The notes: generated by a model not told the origin, from the letters alone. Shown: positions 1 to 9,379, counted from the stretch's first letter. The stretch is DNA of 64,000 bases from Cognatiluteimonas sedimenti (GCF_022808325.1 NZ_JALGCL010000001.1:415780-479779), one strand, 5' to 3'. Numbers and translations: made by a program.

Positions 1-21
1 TCGATCCGGACGGAGCAGGTC

Positions 22-837
22 GTGATGCGGCTGCATAGGCTGCTGGCCTGCCTGGTGCTGGTCGGGATTGTCGTTTCCGGCTGCTCGCGACTGACCTTCG
101 TCAGGCCCAAGCTCGAGCGCGGCGAGTACACCCGAGTGGCACCGGAGTACACCGTGCGGGCCGCTCCGGGGGAGCAGAAGCGGGTGGCGGCGATGGACCA
201 GGTGGCGATGGCCGAACTCCACCTGCGCAATGGCCAGCTCGAGCAGGCGGAAGCCGCAGCCAATGCCGCGCTCAGGGCCGACCCGGCATCGGCCGATGCC
301 CACACGCTGCTGGCGATGATCGCCGAGCAGCGTGGCAACGCCGTCGACGCCGGAGCCCATTACGCCAAGGCCAGGGACCTGGCCCCGGCAAGCGGTACGG
401 TCCTCAACAATTACGGGGCATGGCTCTGCGGCAACGGCCGTGCCGGCGAATCGCTGGCGCTGTTCGACCGCGCCCTTGCCGACCCCGGCTACCGCACGCC
501 CGGCGCGGCGCTGGCCAATGCCGGTTCCTGCGCGTTGACGGCGGGGCAGGGCGCGCGTGCCGAGCGGGACCTGCGCCGCGCCTTGCAGTACGACCCCGAG
601 AGTCCGACCGCGCTGGCGGCGCTGGCGTTGCTCCAGTACCGCGCCGGGGACTACCTGCAGGCGCGCGCCTTCTCCGAGCGCAGGCTCGCCGCTGCACCAG
701 CCACGCCGCAGGTGTTGCAACTTGCGTCACAAATCGAGCAGAAACTCGGCGACACGACCGCGGCCGCTCGTTATGTTCAGCGAATCAGGACGGAGTTTCC
801 GCAAGCGCGGACGCCGTCAGGGGATCTGGGGCAATAG
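22..837 (+). CDS. pilW: Type IV pilus biogenesis lipoprotein PilF/PilW
   Basis: An outer-membrane pilotin-like lipoprotein that, in the PilF/PilW family, promotes assembly of the PilQ secretin for type IV pili. The 271-residue product starts with a short hydrophobic signal ending in a lipobox (V-V-S-G-C, Cys21) and continues with about five tetratricopeptide repeats from residue 60 to the end. GTG at 22 and ATG at 25 are both possible starts; GGAG at 12-15 precedes them. Its stop is directly followed by the rodZ ATG. The E. coli neighbourhood has the same pilW-rodZ order, which supports the name. The upstream gene lies outside the window. Confidence 0.85.
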   Translation: MMRLHRLLACLVLVGIVVSGCSRLTFVRPKLERGEYTRVAPEYTVRAAPGEQKRVAAMDQVAMAELHLRNGQLEQAEAAANAALRADPASADAHTLLAMIAEQRGNAVDAGAHYAKARDLAPASGTVLNNYGAWLCGNGRAGESLALFDRALADPGYRTPGAALANAGSCALTAGQGARAERDLRRALQYDPESPTALAALALLQYRAGDYLQARAFSERRLAAAPATPQVLQLASQIEQKLGDTTAAARYVQRIRTEFPQARTPSGDLGQ

Positions 838-1677
838 ATGAGCCAGGAAAATCCGAGCCAGCCCGGAGAATTCCGGCCGGATGACAGGGTGCCAGAGGGG
901 GACCGCGGCTGCGGTGCGCGCCTGCGCAAGGCCCGCGAAGCCGCCGGCCTCAGCCAGGCCGAAGTCGCTGCGCGGCTGAAGATGCCACTGCGGGTCGTGG
1001 ACTCGCTCGAGATCGAGGACTGGAGCCGCCTCGGCGCGCCGGTGTTCGTGCGCGGGCAGTTGCGCAGTTACGCGCGACTGCTTGGCCTGACCACCTCGCC
1101 CATGTTCGAGGCGTCCGGCGTGGCACCGGTGGAGCCACCAACGCTCACCCCGCGCACCTACACGCGCCCGCTGCAACGCTTCGCCGAGCAGGCCGCGCGC
1201 CGCTTCGTCTACATCGTGATGACGATCGCGATCGCGATCCCGGTGTGGCTGGCGACGCGCCCGCACCTGGCGGTGGTGTCGCACGATGCCGCGCCACTCG
1301 ACGTACCGGCGCTCGGCGCCGTCACCGAACCCGGCGACCGCGGTGCAGTCGCGGACGATCCGCATCCGCTGGTGGCGTCGCTGGCGCCGCTGCCGGCCCG
1401 GGAGGCGACCGCGCCGACGCTGTCGCTGCGCCTGGGTGGAGACAGCTGGGTGGAAGTCACCGCCCGCGACGGGCGCGTGCTGGAGCAGGGGCTGCTGCGC
1501 GCCGGCGAGCAGCGCAATTACGACGCCGGCGAAGTCGCCCGCATCGTGTTGGGCGATGCCGCCGCGGTGGAGGTCCGCAACCAGGGCCACAAGGCGGACC
1601 TGGCGCCGTACCTGCGCGCGAACGTTGCGCGCTTTACGGTATCCTCTGACGGTTCCCTCGCGCCCGCCGCCGACTGA
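838..1677 (+). CDS. rodZ: Cell-shape protein RodZ
   Basis: Bitopic inner-membrane protein that links MreB to the elongation machinery. The 279 residues show the RodZ plan: an N-terminal helix-turn-helix (about 24-90), a basic juxtamembrane stretch, one membrane span (about 123-140), a Pro/Ala-rich periplasmic linker and a C-terminal DUF4115 beta domain (about 193-270). It starts directly after the pilF stop codon with no intergenic bases, so translational coupling is likely. The following 83 bases contain a small GC hairpin (1684-1690 with 1694-1700). In E. coli rodZ is followed by ispG and hisS; both are absent here. Confidence 0.88.
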   Translation: MSQENPSQPGEFRPDDRVPEGDRGCGARLRKAREAAGLSQAEVAARLKMPLRVVDSLEIEDWSRLGAPVFVRGQLRSYARLLGLTTSPMFEASGVAPVEPPTLTPRTYTRPLQRFAEQAARRFVYIVMTIAIAIPVWLATRPHLAVVSHDAAPLDVPALGAVTEPGDRGAVADDPHPLVASLAPLPAREATAPTLSLRLGGDSWVEVTARDGRVLEQGLLRAGEQRNYDAGEVARIVLGDAAAVEVRNQGHKADLAPYLRANVARFTVSSDGSLAPAAD

Positions 1678-1760
1678 GTCCGTCGCGGCCCACGGCCGCG
1701 AGTCCAGTCCACCCCCGGCAGCAGCCGCCTGCGCCGGCCAACAGGCAGCATGGCAGCCGC

Positions 1761-2396
1761 ATGGCAATCGACGATCTTCTCGACGAACACGAACAGGGCG
1801 AGCGCGTACGCGGCTGGCTGCGCGACAACGGCGCCGGCCTGATCGGCGGCGTGGCCCTGGGGCTGGCGCTGATCTGGGGCTGGCAGTGGTGGCAGCAGCA
1901 GCGCGAGCACCAGCGCATGCAGGCCGGCGTGCAGTACCAGGCCGCGATCGACACCCTCAAGGCAGGCAACCTGGCGAAGGCGCAGCCACAGGTCGCGGCA
2001 TTGCCCGAAGGCACCTACCGCACGCTGGCGGCGATGGCGCTGGCGAAGGCGCAACTGGCCGCGGGCAAGCGCGACGACGCCATTGCCACGCTGCGCGCGG
2101 CCAAGGCGAAGGATCCGGGCATGGCGGCGATCATCAGCCAGCGCCTGGCGCGGCTCCTGATCGATGCCGGCAAGGCCAAGGACGCACTGGCAATGTTGCC
2201 CGCCGACAGCCGAGATCCGGAAACCCTGCAGGTCCGTGGCGACGCCTACAGCGCGCTTGGCCAGCAGTTGCAGGCGCAGGCCGCCTACGCCCAGGCCCTG
2301 ACCGGGCTGGAAGTCGGCTCGCCGCAACGCAACGTGGTCGAACTCAAACTTTCCGAGGTCGGCGGCATGCCGGCCAAGCCCGAGGCCCGCAGTTGA
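1761..2396 (+). CDS. yfgM: YfgM-type ancillary translocon protein
   Basis: Inner-membrane protein with a large periplasmic TPR-like domain. In E. coli YfgM associates with SecYEG and periplasmic chaperones such as PpiD. The 211 residues have a short cytoplasmic N-terminus, one Trp-rich membrane span (about 25-45) and a helical repeat domain of four or five TPR-like hairpins to the end. Its stop TGA overlaps the bamB ATG by one base (TGATG), which couples the two genes. The yfgM-bamB-der order is the conserved gammaproteobacterial one. Confidence 0.85.
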   Translation: MAIDDLLDEHEQGERVRGWLRDNGAGLIGGVALGLALIWGWQWWQQQREHQRMQAGVQYQAAIDTLKAGNLAKAQPQVAALPEGTYRTLAAMALAKAQLAAGKRDDAIATLRAAKAKDPGMAAIISQRLARLLIDAGKAKDALAMLPADSRDPETLQVRGDAYSALGQQLQAQAAYAQALTGLEVGSPQRNVVELKLSEVGGMPAKPEARS

Positions 2397-3607
2397 TGAA
2401 GCCCGCAGACACGCATTCCACATCGCACCCGCAGTTCTCCGGTTCCAGGATGGGCCTCGCGCTGCTGCTCGCCGGCGTGGTAGCGCTGGGTGGCTGCAGC
2501 ACGGTAAAGGGCTGGTTCGGCGGCAAGAGCAGCGATGCGCTGAAGCCCGCCAAGCTTACGGAGTTCACGCCGACGCTGACCGTCGGGAAGCTGTGGTCCG
2601 CCAGCGCCGGCGAGGGCGAAGGCCTGCTCGGCGCACGCCAGGGCCCGGCGATTGCCGATGGGCATGTCTATGCCGCCGCCGTGCACGGTGGAGTGCGCGC
2701 CTTCGACCTGCAGACAGGGCAGGCCCTGTGGCATTACGAAAGCGAGCTGCCGCTGTCCGGTGGCCCCGGCGTGGGCGACGGCGTGGTCGTGGTTGGCAGC
2801 CTGGAGGGCGACGTGGTCGCGCTCGATGCCGCGACCGGCACGCAGAAGTGGACGGCCAAGGTCGGCAGCGAAGTGGTCGCCGCGCCGGCCGTGGGGCAGG
2901 GCGTGGTGCTGGTGCGCTCCAACGATGGACGCGTCACCGCCTTCGACGAGGCCAGCGGCGAGCGTCGCTGGTTCTGGGAAAAGGAGACCCCGACCCTGAG
3001 CGTCCGCGGCAACGACGCGCCGCTGTTTGGCCCGGGCCTGGTTTTCGTCGGCAACGACGACGGCACGCTGTCGGCATTGGCGCTGGTCGACGGCCGGATG
3101 CTTTGGGAACAGACGGTGGCCGCCGACGAAGGCCGCAGCGAACTGGACCGCATGGCCGATGTCGACGGCACCCCGGTGCTCGACGGCACCACCCTGTACG
3201 CCACCAGCTACAAGAAGCAGACGATGGCAATCGACGGCCCCAGCGGGCAGCCGGTCTGGGCGCATGACGCCGGCGGTTCGGGGCGCGCCGCGGTCTCCCC
3301 GGATCGCGTGGTGGTTTCCGATCGCGACGGCACGGTCTGGGGCCTGGACAAGGCCAGCGGCGCGGCGCTGTGGCAACAGGCCGCGCTCGCGCGCCGCAAC
3401 GTCACCGGGCCGGCGATCCAGGGCGATTACGCCGTGGTCGGCGACTACGACGGCTACCTGCACTGGCTCAGGCTCGCCGATGGTGCGTTCGCCGCGCGCG
3501 TGGACGCCGCAGGCGACGCCATCCGCGCCAACCCGGTCGTGGTCGACGGCATCCTGGTCGTGCAGAGCACAGGCGGCGAACTCAGCGCCTGGCGCCTCGG
3601 GCAGTAA
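2396..3607 (+). CDS. bamB: Outer-membrane assembly lipoprotein BamB
   Basis: Lipoprotein subunit of the BAM complex that inserts beta-barrels into the outer membrane. From the ATG overlapping the yfgM stop it has 403 residues, with a lipobox Cys at residue 34 (L-G-G-C). A second ATG at 2450 would give a shorter, more typical lipoprotein signal. The remainder is an eight-bladed PQQ-type beta propeller with regular blade signatures such as AFD..TG...W and ALD..TG...W. A long GC hairpin follows the gene. Confidence 0.92.
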   Translation: MKPADTHSTSHPQFSGSRMGLALLLAGVVALGGCSTVKGWFGGKSSDALKPAKLTEFTPTLTVGKLWSASAGEGEGLLGARQGPAIADGHVYAAAVHGGVRAFDLQTGQALWHYESELPLSGGPGVGDGVVVVGSLEGDVVALDAATGTQKWTAKVGSEVVAAPAVGQGVVLVRSNDGRVTAFDEASGERRWFWEKETPTLSVRGNDAPLFGPGLVFVGNDDGTLSALALVDGRMLWEQTVAADEGRSELDRMADVDGTPVLDGTTLYATSYKKQTMAIDGPSGQPVWAHDAGGSGRAAVSPDRVVVSDRDGTVWGLDKASGAALWQQAALARRNVTGPAIQGDYAVVGDYDGYLHWLRLADGAFAARVDAAGDAIRANPVVVDGILVVQSTGGELSAWRLGQ

Positions 3608-3627
3608 CCGCCCCAGGCTGGTCTATC

Positions 3628-3660
3628 GCGACCCCGGGCGCCGTTGCCGCCCGGGGTCGC
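3628..3660. terminator. 13-bp GC hairpin between bamB and der
   Basis: Perfect inverted repeat: arms 3628-3640 and 3648-3660, 13 bp each, almost entirely G/C, with a 7-nt loop. It lies 21 nt after the bamB stop and 52 nt before the der start. Only three T residues (GCGTTTC) follow on the + strand, so it is a weak intrinsic terminator at best; it could attenuate or stabilise mRNA. Confidence 0.5.
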
Positions 3661-3712
3661 GCGTTTCAACCGCATCGTTCTCGTCCCACACTTTCCGGAA
3701 CGCACCCCTGTC

Positions 3713-5113
3713 ATGTTGCCCCTGGTCGCCCTGGTCGGACGCCCGAACGTCGGCAAGTCGACGTTGTTCAACGCGTTGACGCGCACGCGCGACGCGCTGG
3801 TGCACGACGCCCCGGGCGTGACCCGCGACCGCAACTACGGCGTTTGCCGGCTGGACGAATCGCGGCCCTTCGCGCTGGTGGACACCGGCGGCATCGCCGG
3901 CGTCGACGAGGGCCTGCAGGGGGCCACCGCACGCCAGTCGCGCGCGGCGGCCGAGGAAGCCGACCTCATCCTGTTCATCGTCGATGGCCGCGAAGGCGCT
4001 TCGACCATCGACGACGACATCCTCGCGTGGCTGCGCAAGGTGGCCAAGCCTACCTTCCTGGTCGTCAACAAGACCGACGGCATCGATGTCCCGGCCGCGC
4101 TCGCGGAATTCGCGCGCTACGGGATCAAGGACGTGCTGGCCGTGTCGTCGGCGCACAAGCAGGGTCTCGATGCGCTGCTGGCGAAGGTGCTGGCGCAACT
4201 GCCGGCCGATGGCGACGCGGAAATCCTCGACGACGATCCCGAACGGATACGCGTGGCCTTCGTCGGGCGCCCCAATGTCGGCAAGTCCACGCTGGTGAAC
4301 CGCATCCTCGGCGAGGAGCGGATGATCGCCTCCGACGTCCCGGGCACCACGCGCGATTCGATCGCGGTGGACCTGGAACGCGACGGCCGCAAGTACCGGC
4401 TGATCGACACCGCCGGCCTGCGCCGCCGCGGCAAGGTCGAGGAGGCGGTCGAGAAGTTCTCGGTGTTCAAGACGCTGCAGGCGATCGAGCAGTGCCAGGT
4501 CGCGGTGATCATGCTCGATGCCGGCGAAGGCGTGACCGACCAGGACGCGACCGTGCTCGGCGCAGTGCTCGATGCCGGGCGCGCGCTGGTGGTCGCGGTC
4601 AACAAGTGGGACGGTCAGAGCGACTACACGCGGCAGCAGACCGAAGCATTGCTGGCGCGCAAGCTCGCGTTCGTCGACTGGGCCGAGGCCGTGCGGATTT
4701 CCGCGCTGCACGGCTCCGGCCTGCGCGAGCTGTTCAAGGCGATCCATCGCGCCCACGCCTCGGCGACGCGCAAGTTCAGCACCGCCGACGTCACCAAGGC
4801 GCTGGAGATCGCCTACGAAACCAATCCCCCGCCGGTGGTGCGCGGGCATGTCGCCAAACTGCGCTTCGCGCATCCGGGCGGCGAGAATCCGCCGACGTTC
4901 ATCGTCCACGGCACCCGCCTGCGCACGCTGTCGGAGAGCTATCGCAGGTACCTGGAAAACTTCTTCCGCAAGCGTTTCAAGCTGGTGGGGACGCCGGTGC
5001 GGTTCGTGTTCAAGGAGGGCGACAACCCTTACAAGGACCGGAAGAACGTGCTGAGCGAACGCCAGGTGGCGAAGAAGCAACGCCTGATCCGGCACGCCAA
5101 GCGCGGGAAATGA
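3713..5113 (+). CDS. der: Ribosome-assembly GTPase Der (EngA)
   Basis: Essential tandem GTPase acting in 50S ribosomal subunit maturation. Two complete G domains are visible: G1 GRPNVGKS near residue 8 and again near residue 185, with NKTD and NKWD as the respective G4 motifs. A KH-like C-terminal domain follows, ending in a basic tail. The start is ATG 3713, giving [16 protein letters not shown]; an in-frame extension to 3644 would run through the hairpin and is unlikely. The predicted length is 466 residues, normal for the family. The stop overlaps the mobA start (ATGA). Confidence 0.95.
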   Translation: MLPLVALVGRPNVGKSTLFNALTRTRDALVHDAPGVTRDRNYGVCRLDESRPFALVDTGGIAGVDEGLQGATARQSRAAAEEADLILFIVDGREGASTIDDDILAWLRKVAKPTFLVVNKTDGIDVPAALAEFARYGIKDVLAVSSAHKQGLDALLAKVLAQLPADGDAEILDDDPERIRVAFVGRPNVGKSTLVNRILGEERMIASDVPGTTRDSIAVDLERDGRKYRLIDTAGLRRRGKVEEAVEKFSVFKTLQAIEQCQVAVIMLDAGEGVTDQDATVLGAVLDAGRALVVAVNKWDGQSDYTRQQTEALLARKLAFVDWAEAVRISALHGSGLRELFKAIHRAHASATRKFSTADVTKALEIAYETNPPPVVRGHVAKLRFAHPGGENPPTFIVHGTRLRTLSESYRRYLENFFRKRFKLVGTPVRFVFKEGDNPYKDRKNVLSERQVAKKQRLIRHAKRGK

Positions 5114-5709
5114 GCGCGCCCGGCCAGGCGGCGCTGGCGCCGCACGCGGTCACCCTGGGCATTCTTGCCGGCGGCCGGGCCACTCGCCTCGGTGGCCGCG
5201 ACAAGGCGTGGCTGCAACGGGACGGCGTGCCGCAGGTCGTGCGCTGGCAACGCCATTTCTCAGCGCAGGTCCATGAAGTGCTGGCCAGCGCCAATGCCGG
5301 TCCGGCGGCCTACGCGGCGCAGGACCTGCGGGTCGTAGCCGATCGTGCGGGCGAAGGTGGCCCGCTTGCGGGGCTCGACGCGCTGGCGCACGCGTGCACG
5401 ACGCCGTGGCTGTTGACCCTGCCTGTGGACCTTGTCGGCGTCAACGAATGCCTCTTGCAGAGCCTGCATGCGGGCGCCGGCGGGAACGGTGCGTTCGCGC
5501 AGGACGACGATGGCCTGCAGCCGCTGGTGGCACTGTGGCGGACACAGGCGCTGCGCGATGCCGCAGGACAGGCGCTGGAAGCCGGGCAGTGGGCGGTCCA
5601 TCGCTTGCAGGCTGGCCTCGGCATGGCCTGCGTCCGCTTCGCCGGCGTACGCTTCGGCAACCTCAACACGCCCGATGACCTGCGCGCAGCGGGCATCCCC
5701 CTGCCATGA
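5110..5709 (+). CDS. mobA: Molybdenum cofactor guanylyltransferase MobA
   Basis: Transfers GMP from GTP to molybdopterin to make the MGD form of the cofactor. The 199-residue Rossmann-type nucleotidyltransferase carries the MobA signature LAGG..TRLGG.DK at residues 19-32 and a metal-binding aspartate region (LPVDLVG). The start overlaps der by 4 nt and the stop overlaps moeA by 4 nt, so the set is co-translated. No molybdoenzyme is encoded in the window. The L-P-V-D version of the usual P-C-D-x-P motif is slightly divergent. Confidence 0.87.
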   Translation: MSAPGQAALAPHAVTLGILAGGRATRLGGRDKAWLQRDGVPQVVRWQRHFSAQVHEVLASANAGPAAYAAQDLRVVADRAGEGGPLAGLDALAHACTTPWLLTLPVDLVGVNECLLQSLHAGAGGNGAFAQDDDGLQPLVALWRTQALRDAAGQALEAGQWAVHRLQAGLGMACVRFAGVRFGNLNTPDDLRAAGIPLP

Positions 5710-6956
5710 ATCCAAGCATCGTCCCTGACTTCCCCAGCGGCCTGCCGTTCGAGCAGGCCCGCGCGATCGTGGCCGCGGTCGCCGCCGCGCAGCGGCTGCC
5801 CTCGCAAACGCTGGCGTTGGCCCGCGCGCACGGCCACGTGCTGGCGCAGGACGTGGTCGCGCCGATGGCATTGCCGTCGTTCGACAACAGTGCAATGGAT
5901 GGTTTCGCGGTGCGCCACGCGGACCTCGCCACCGACGCGGACAGCGCGCTGCAACTGGTGGGCGAACAGTTCGCGGGCCATTCGCTCGGCCTTGCGATCG
6001 GCCGGCGCCAATGCCTGCGGATCACCACCGGCGCGCCCTTGCCGGCTGGCGCCGATGCCATCGCGATCAAGGAGAGCGCGTGCGTCGACGGGAACCGGGT
6101 CGTCGTCCCCGCCGGCAGTGTCCGCCCTGGCGCGCATGTCCGCCGCACTGGCGAAGACGTGCGTGCCGGCGACCGCGTCCTGGAGGCCGGCTGGGTGATG
6201 AGCCCGGCGCGGATCGCGCTGGCCGCGTCGCTGGGCATCGGGCAGCTCGAGGTTGCGCGGCGGCCGACGGTCGCGGTGTTCACCACCGGCGATGAGCTGG
6301 TCGAACCGGGCATGGCGCTGCAACCCGGCCAGATCTACAACTCCAACCGCGAACTGCTGATGGGACTGTTGCGTGGGGACGGACTGGAGCCGACCGCCTG
6401 GCCGAGCCTGGCGGATGATCCCGCGCGCGTGGCCTCGATGCTGCAGGATGCCGCGTCGAGCTTCGATGTCGTGATCACCTGTGGCGCGGTTTCGGCCGGC
6501 GAGAAGGATCACATCCCGGCCCTGCTGCAACACCAGGCCGCGGCCGGGCGGGGGCGCATGCATTTCTGGAAGGTACGGATGAAGCCCGGCATGCCGCTGC
6601 TGTTCGCACAGCTCGAGCGCGCGCAATTGCTCTGCCTGCCGGGCAACCCGGTATCGGTACTGGCGACGTACCTGACGTTCGGCCGCGCCCTGCTGGACGG
6701 GTTGCAGGGCAGGCTGGAACCGCGCCCGCATTGGCACGCGCGACTGGCGAGTGCGTTCGACAAGCGCCACGCGCGGCGTGAGTTCCTGCGCGGGCGCCTG
6801 CTTCCGGGCGCGGACGGCACGCTGCAGGTGGCGCCCAATCCCGCCGATGGTTCGCATCGGCTCGCTGCCGCGGCGCAGTCCGACGCGCTGATCGTGCTGC
6901 CGGAAGGAGAGCACGCGTTCGTCGCCGGCGAACTGGTGGAAGTGCTGCCGTACTGA
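5706..6956 (+). CDS. moeA: Molybdopterin molybdenumtransferase MoeA
   Basis: Inserts molybdate into adenylylated molybdopterin. The 416 residues contain the standard MoeA domains: N-terminal regions around SFDNSAMDGFAV, the MoCF-binding domain with TTGDELVEPG and CGAVSAGEKDHI, then LPGNPVSVLATY and a C-terminal beta-barrel domain. The length matches the family (about 405-420). It overlaps mobA by 4 nt and is followed after 39 nt by moeB, forming a cofactor-maturation cluster. Confidence 0.94.
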   Translation: MNPSIVPDFPSGLPFEQARAIVAAVAAAQRLPSQTLALARAHGHVLAQDVVAPMALPSFDNSAMDGFAVRHADLATDADSALQLVGEQFAGHSLGLAIGRRQCLRITTGAPLPAGADAIAIKESACVDGNRVVVPAGSVRPGAHVRRTGEDVRAGDRVLEAGWVMSPARIALAASLGIGQLEVARRPTVAVFTTGDELVEPGMALQPGQIYNSNRELLMGLLRGDGLEPTAWPSLADDPARVASMLQDAASSFDVVITCGAVSAGEKDHIPALLQHQAAAGRGRMHFWKVRMKPGMPLLFAQLERAQLLCLPGNPVSVLATYLTFGRALLDGLQGRLEPRPHWHARLASAFDKRHARREFLRGRLLPGADGTLQVAPNPADGSHRLAAAAQSDALIVLPEGEHAFVAGELVEVLPY

Positions 6957-6983
6957 CGGCGGCCACGCCTGCGCCGAACGGCG

Positions 6984-6989
6984 GATAAT
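6984..6989 (+). promoter_or_regulatory. -10-like GATAAT six bases before moeB ATG
   Basis: GATAAT sits exactly six bases upstream of the moeB ATG, so transcription would start at or next to the start codon and give a leaderless mRNA. No convincing -35 hexamer is seen 16-18 bp upstream, and there is no Shine-Dalgarno sequence. The same spacing recurs before the DUF1249 gene and both copL genes. Confidence 0.4.
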
Positions 6990-6995
6990 GCCGGC

Positions 6996-8123
6996 ATGGA
7001 GATCCGCGAACTCAGCCCCGCCCAGGCGCTGGCACGCTTGCACGCCGGTGCCCTGCTGGTCGACGTGCGCGCCGGGCACGAACGCGCGCTGGGCATGGCC
7101 GCGGGCGCCCGCGGCATCGCCCGCGAAGAACTGGAAGCCGCGCCCGGGCAGTACCTGCCCGACCCGGATGCGGAGATCGTGTTGATCTGCCAGGGCGGTC
7201 GCCGCTCGCAGCTCGCCGCCCAAGCCCTGGCGGCCCGCGGGTACCGCAACCTGTGCTCGGTTGCCGGTGGCACCGCGGCCTGGGAAACCGCGGACTTGCC
7301 GATGCTGCGCCCCGGGATCGATGCCGATTTCGGCGAACGTTATTCGCGCCACCTGCGCCTGCCGGAGGTGGGCCTGCAGGGCCAGCAGCGGCTGGAGGCG
7401 ACGCGGATGCTGCTGCTCGGCGCCGGTGGCCTGGGCTCTCCGGCCGCGTTCTACCTGGCGGCCGCGGGGGTCGGCACGCTGCGAATTGTCGACGACGACG
7501 TGGTCGATCGCAGCAACCTGCAGCGCCAGATCCTGCACACCGAGGCGCGGATCGGCGTGGCCAAGGTCGAATCCGCCGCCGCCGCGCTGTCGGCGCTCAA
7601 TCCACGGACCCGGGTCGAGCCGCTCGCCGAGCGCGTCAGCAGCGACAACGTCGAGCGCGTGCTCGACGGCGTCGACGTGGTGCTCGACGGCGGCGACAAT
7701 TTCGCGGTGCGTTACTTGCTCAACGATGCCTGCGTGAAGCTGGGCAAGCCGCTGGTGCACGGTGCAGTGCATCGCTTCGAAGGCCAAGTCAGCGTGTTCG
7801 ACGCCGGCCGCCAGCGCGGAAGGGCGCCGTGCTATCGCTGCCTGTTCCCGGACCCGCCGCCACCGGAGGCCGCGCCCAACTGCAGCGAAGCCGGGGTGCT
7901 CGGCGTCCTGCCCGGCGTGATCGGCATGCTTCAGGCGACCGAGGCGCTCAAGCTGGCGCTGGGGCTGGGCGAATCACTGGCCGGGCGCCTGCTGCATTTC
8001 GATGCCCTGGCGATGCGTTTCCGGGAAACGCGGCTGGCGCCGGATCCCGATTGCCCGGTCTGCGCGGCCGGCAGGCCGTTCCCCGGCTATATTGATTACG
8101 CGAGGTTCTGTTCCGGGCAGTGA
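6996..8123 (+). CDS. moeB: Rhodanese-MoeB/ThiF fusion, adenylyltransferase
   Basis: E1-like enzyme expected to adenylylate the C-terminus of MoaD or ThiS and assist sulfur loading. The 375-residue product fuses an N-terminal rhodanese domain (about 1-105, catalytic loop C-Q-G-G-R-R-S) to a ThiF/MoeB Rossmann domain (from about residue 115). Visible features are the nucleotide loop GAGGLGSP, DxDVVDxSNLQRQ, the Cys of NCSEAGVLG and zinc pairs CYRC and CPVC. Fusions usually carry rhodanese at the C-terminus (MOCS3-like), so the N-terminal order is notable though not unique. It follows moeA. Confidence 0.87.
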   Translation: MEIRELSPAQALARLHAGALLVDVRAGHERALGMAAGARGIAREELEAAPGQYLPDPDAEIVLICQGGRRSQLAAQALAARGYRNLCSVAGGTAAWETADLPMLRPGIDADFGERYSRHLRLPEVGLQGQQRLEATRMLLLGAGGLGSPAAFYLAAAGVGTLRIVDDDVVDRSNLQRQILHTEARIGVAKVESAAAALSALNPRTRVEPLAERVSSDNVERVLDGVDVVLDGGDNFAVRYLLNDACVKLGKPLVHGAVHRFEGQVSVFDAGRQRGRAPCYRCLFPDPPPPEAAPNCSEAGVLGVLPGVIGMLQATEALKLALGLGESLAGRLLHFDALAMRFRETRLAPDPDCPVCAAGRPFPGYIDYARFCSGQ

Positions 8124-8176
8124 CCAATCGGTGCGCCGGGAATCTGCCCACGCACCCGTCTCAGGGAGGAGATCGC

Positions 8177-9187
8177 ATGGAAATGCTCCGCGTGCATCGC
8201 ATTCTTCCAGCCTTGCTGCTGCTGGCGATGCTGTCACTGGCGGCGGGCAAGGCCACCGCCGCAGGCGTGTGCACGCAGGCGCCGGCAACGCCGGACAGCC
8301 TGGCCGCGCGCATCGCCGCGATCGCCTGCCGGGAGAACACCCTCTGGTTCAGCCCCTTCATCGACGCGCAGGGCCGCATGGCCAGCATGACCGTGTCCGA
8401 AGCCGAGACCGCGCGCCTGGACGACGGCGCCACCCCCGCCTGGAAGCGGGTCGCCGACTACTGGCGTGGCAGCGGACTGCTCTGGGGCATGGGTAATTCG
8501 GCCGGCGCATCGGAATGCGGCTACGCCACCAACGACGGCTATCCGTCGCCGGCCTGCCGTGCGTTCCTGGTCGACAAGCCGTGGTCGGCGGCATTCGTCT
8601 CGTACGTGATGGTGCAGGCCGGAGTCCCGGGATTCCGGCCCTCGGCCAGCCACGTCGATTACGTTCGCGATGCCTACGTGCATCCGGACAGCAGCCCGTA
8701 CACGTTCGCCGACCCGGATACGACCGCGCCCGCAATCGGCGACCTGCTGTGCTACGTGCGCGGGAGCAGCACGGTGGCCGGATACGCCGGCCTGACGGCC
8801 TTCCTCGGTGCCGATCCGAATGGGGGGCTGGCGATGCATTGCGACATCGCCGTCGCCGCCAGCCCGGCGCGGGACAAGCTCTACCTGGTCGGCGGCAACG
8901 TGCTGCAGGGCGTCACCCTGCGTACCCTGCCGCTCAATCGCAACGGCCTGTTCTGGGCGTTGCCGCGCGGCAGCAACCTCGGGTGCGCGCCCGGCAGCGA
9001 AGCAAGCTGCAGCTTCAACCGCCAGAACTGGGCGGTGCTGCTCAAGCTCAAGCCGCTGCAGCCGTTGCGCAGCGCGCCGCTTCCGCAGCCGCCGACGACG
9101 CAATGCTGCGTGAACTGCGTGGTCGGTTCCGGGGTGCCGCGCTGCCCTGCGCAGGGCGCCGGCCGCAGCCTGCTACCCGGGCGCTGA
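8177..9187 (+). CDS. Secreted DUF2272 domain protein
   Basis: Exported protein of unknown function. The chosen start is ATG 8177, preceded by a strong GGGAGGAG at 8165-8172; an in-frame ATG-like start at 8120 would precede that site and is rejected. An N-terminal signal peptide (about 1-28) is followed by a DUF2272 region with PWSAAFVSYVM and a Cys-rich C-terminal tail (TQCCVNCVVG). DUF2272 resembles NlpC/P60-like amidase folds, so a cell-wall role is possible but unproven. The last 15 nt overlap the convergent small zinc-ribbon gene. Confidence 0.75.
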   Translation: MEMLRVHRILPALLLLAMLSLAAGKATAAGVCTQAPATPDSLAARIAAIACRENTLWFSPFIDAQGRMASMTVSEAETARLDDGATPAWKRVADYWRGSGLLWGMGNSAGASECGYATNDGYPSPACRAFLVDKPWSAAFVSYVMVQAGVPGFRPSASHVDYVRDAYVHPDSSPYTFADPDTTAPAIGDLLCYVRGSSTVAGYAGLTAFLGADPNGGLAMHCDIAVAASPARDKLYLVGGNVLQGVTLRTLPLNRNGLFWALPRGSNLGCAPGSEASCSFNRQNWAVLLKLKPLQPLRSAPLPQPPTTQCCVNCVVGSGVPRCPAQGAGRSLLPGR

Positions 9188-9379
9188 AGTCGTCGGCCGA
9201 CGCCGCGGCCGCGGCTTGGCGCGCGGATCGATCTCCACGCCCAGCACCGCGTGGCAATGGATGCAGCTGTAACTCAGGCAGCGGGCCTTGCTTTCCCCGC
9301 CTACCAGCCCGACGACGCTCTCGACGTCGACATGCAATACCCGCTGCCCGCACTTCGGGCACAGTCCCGCGATCGACAT
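9173..9379 (-). CDS. Small zinc-finger-like protein
   Basis: A 68-residue protein of unknown role. Four cysteines are spaced C-X2-C-X23-C-X4-C (Cys7, 10, 34, 39), with a further Cys42 and His43, followed by a basic, Pro/Arg-rich tail. That spacing is close to the Ogr/Delta zinc finger of P2-like phages, but the flanking sequence is not clearly related. It lies just downstream of the DUF1244 gene on the same strand (22-nt gap) and may share its transcript. Probably nucleic-acid or metal binding; function not assigned. Confidence 0.55.
   Translation of the reverse strand: MSIAGLCPKCGQRVLHVDVESVVGLVGGESKARCLSYSCIHCHAVLGVEIDPRAKPRPRRRPTTSAPG

Noticed and set aside
817-1767. 316-codon - strand frame antisense to rodZ
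   Set aside because: Shadow frame opposite a well-supported RodZ.
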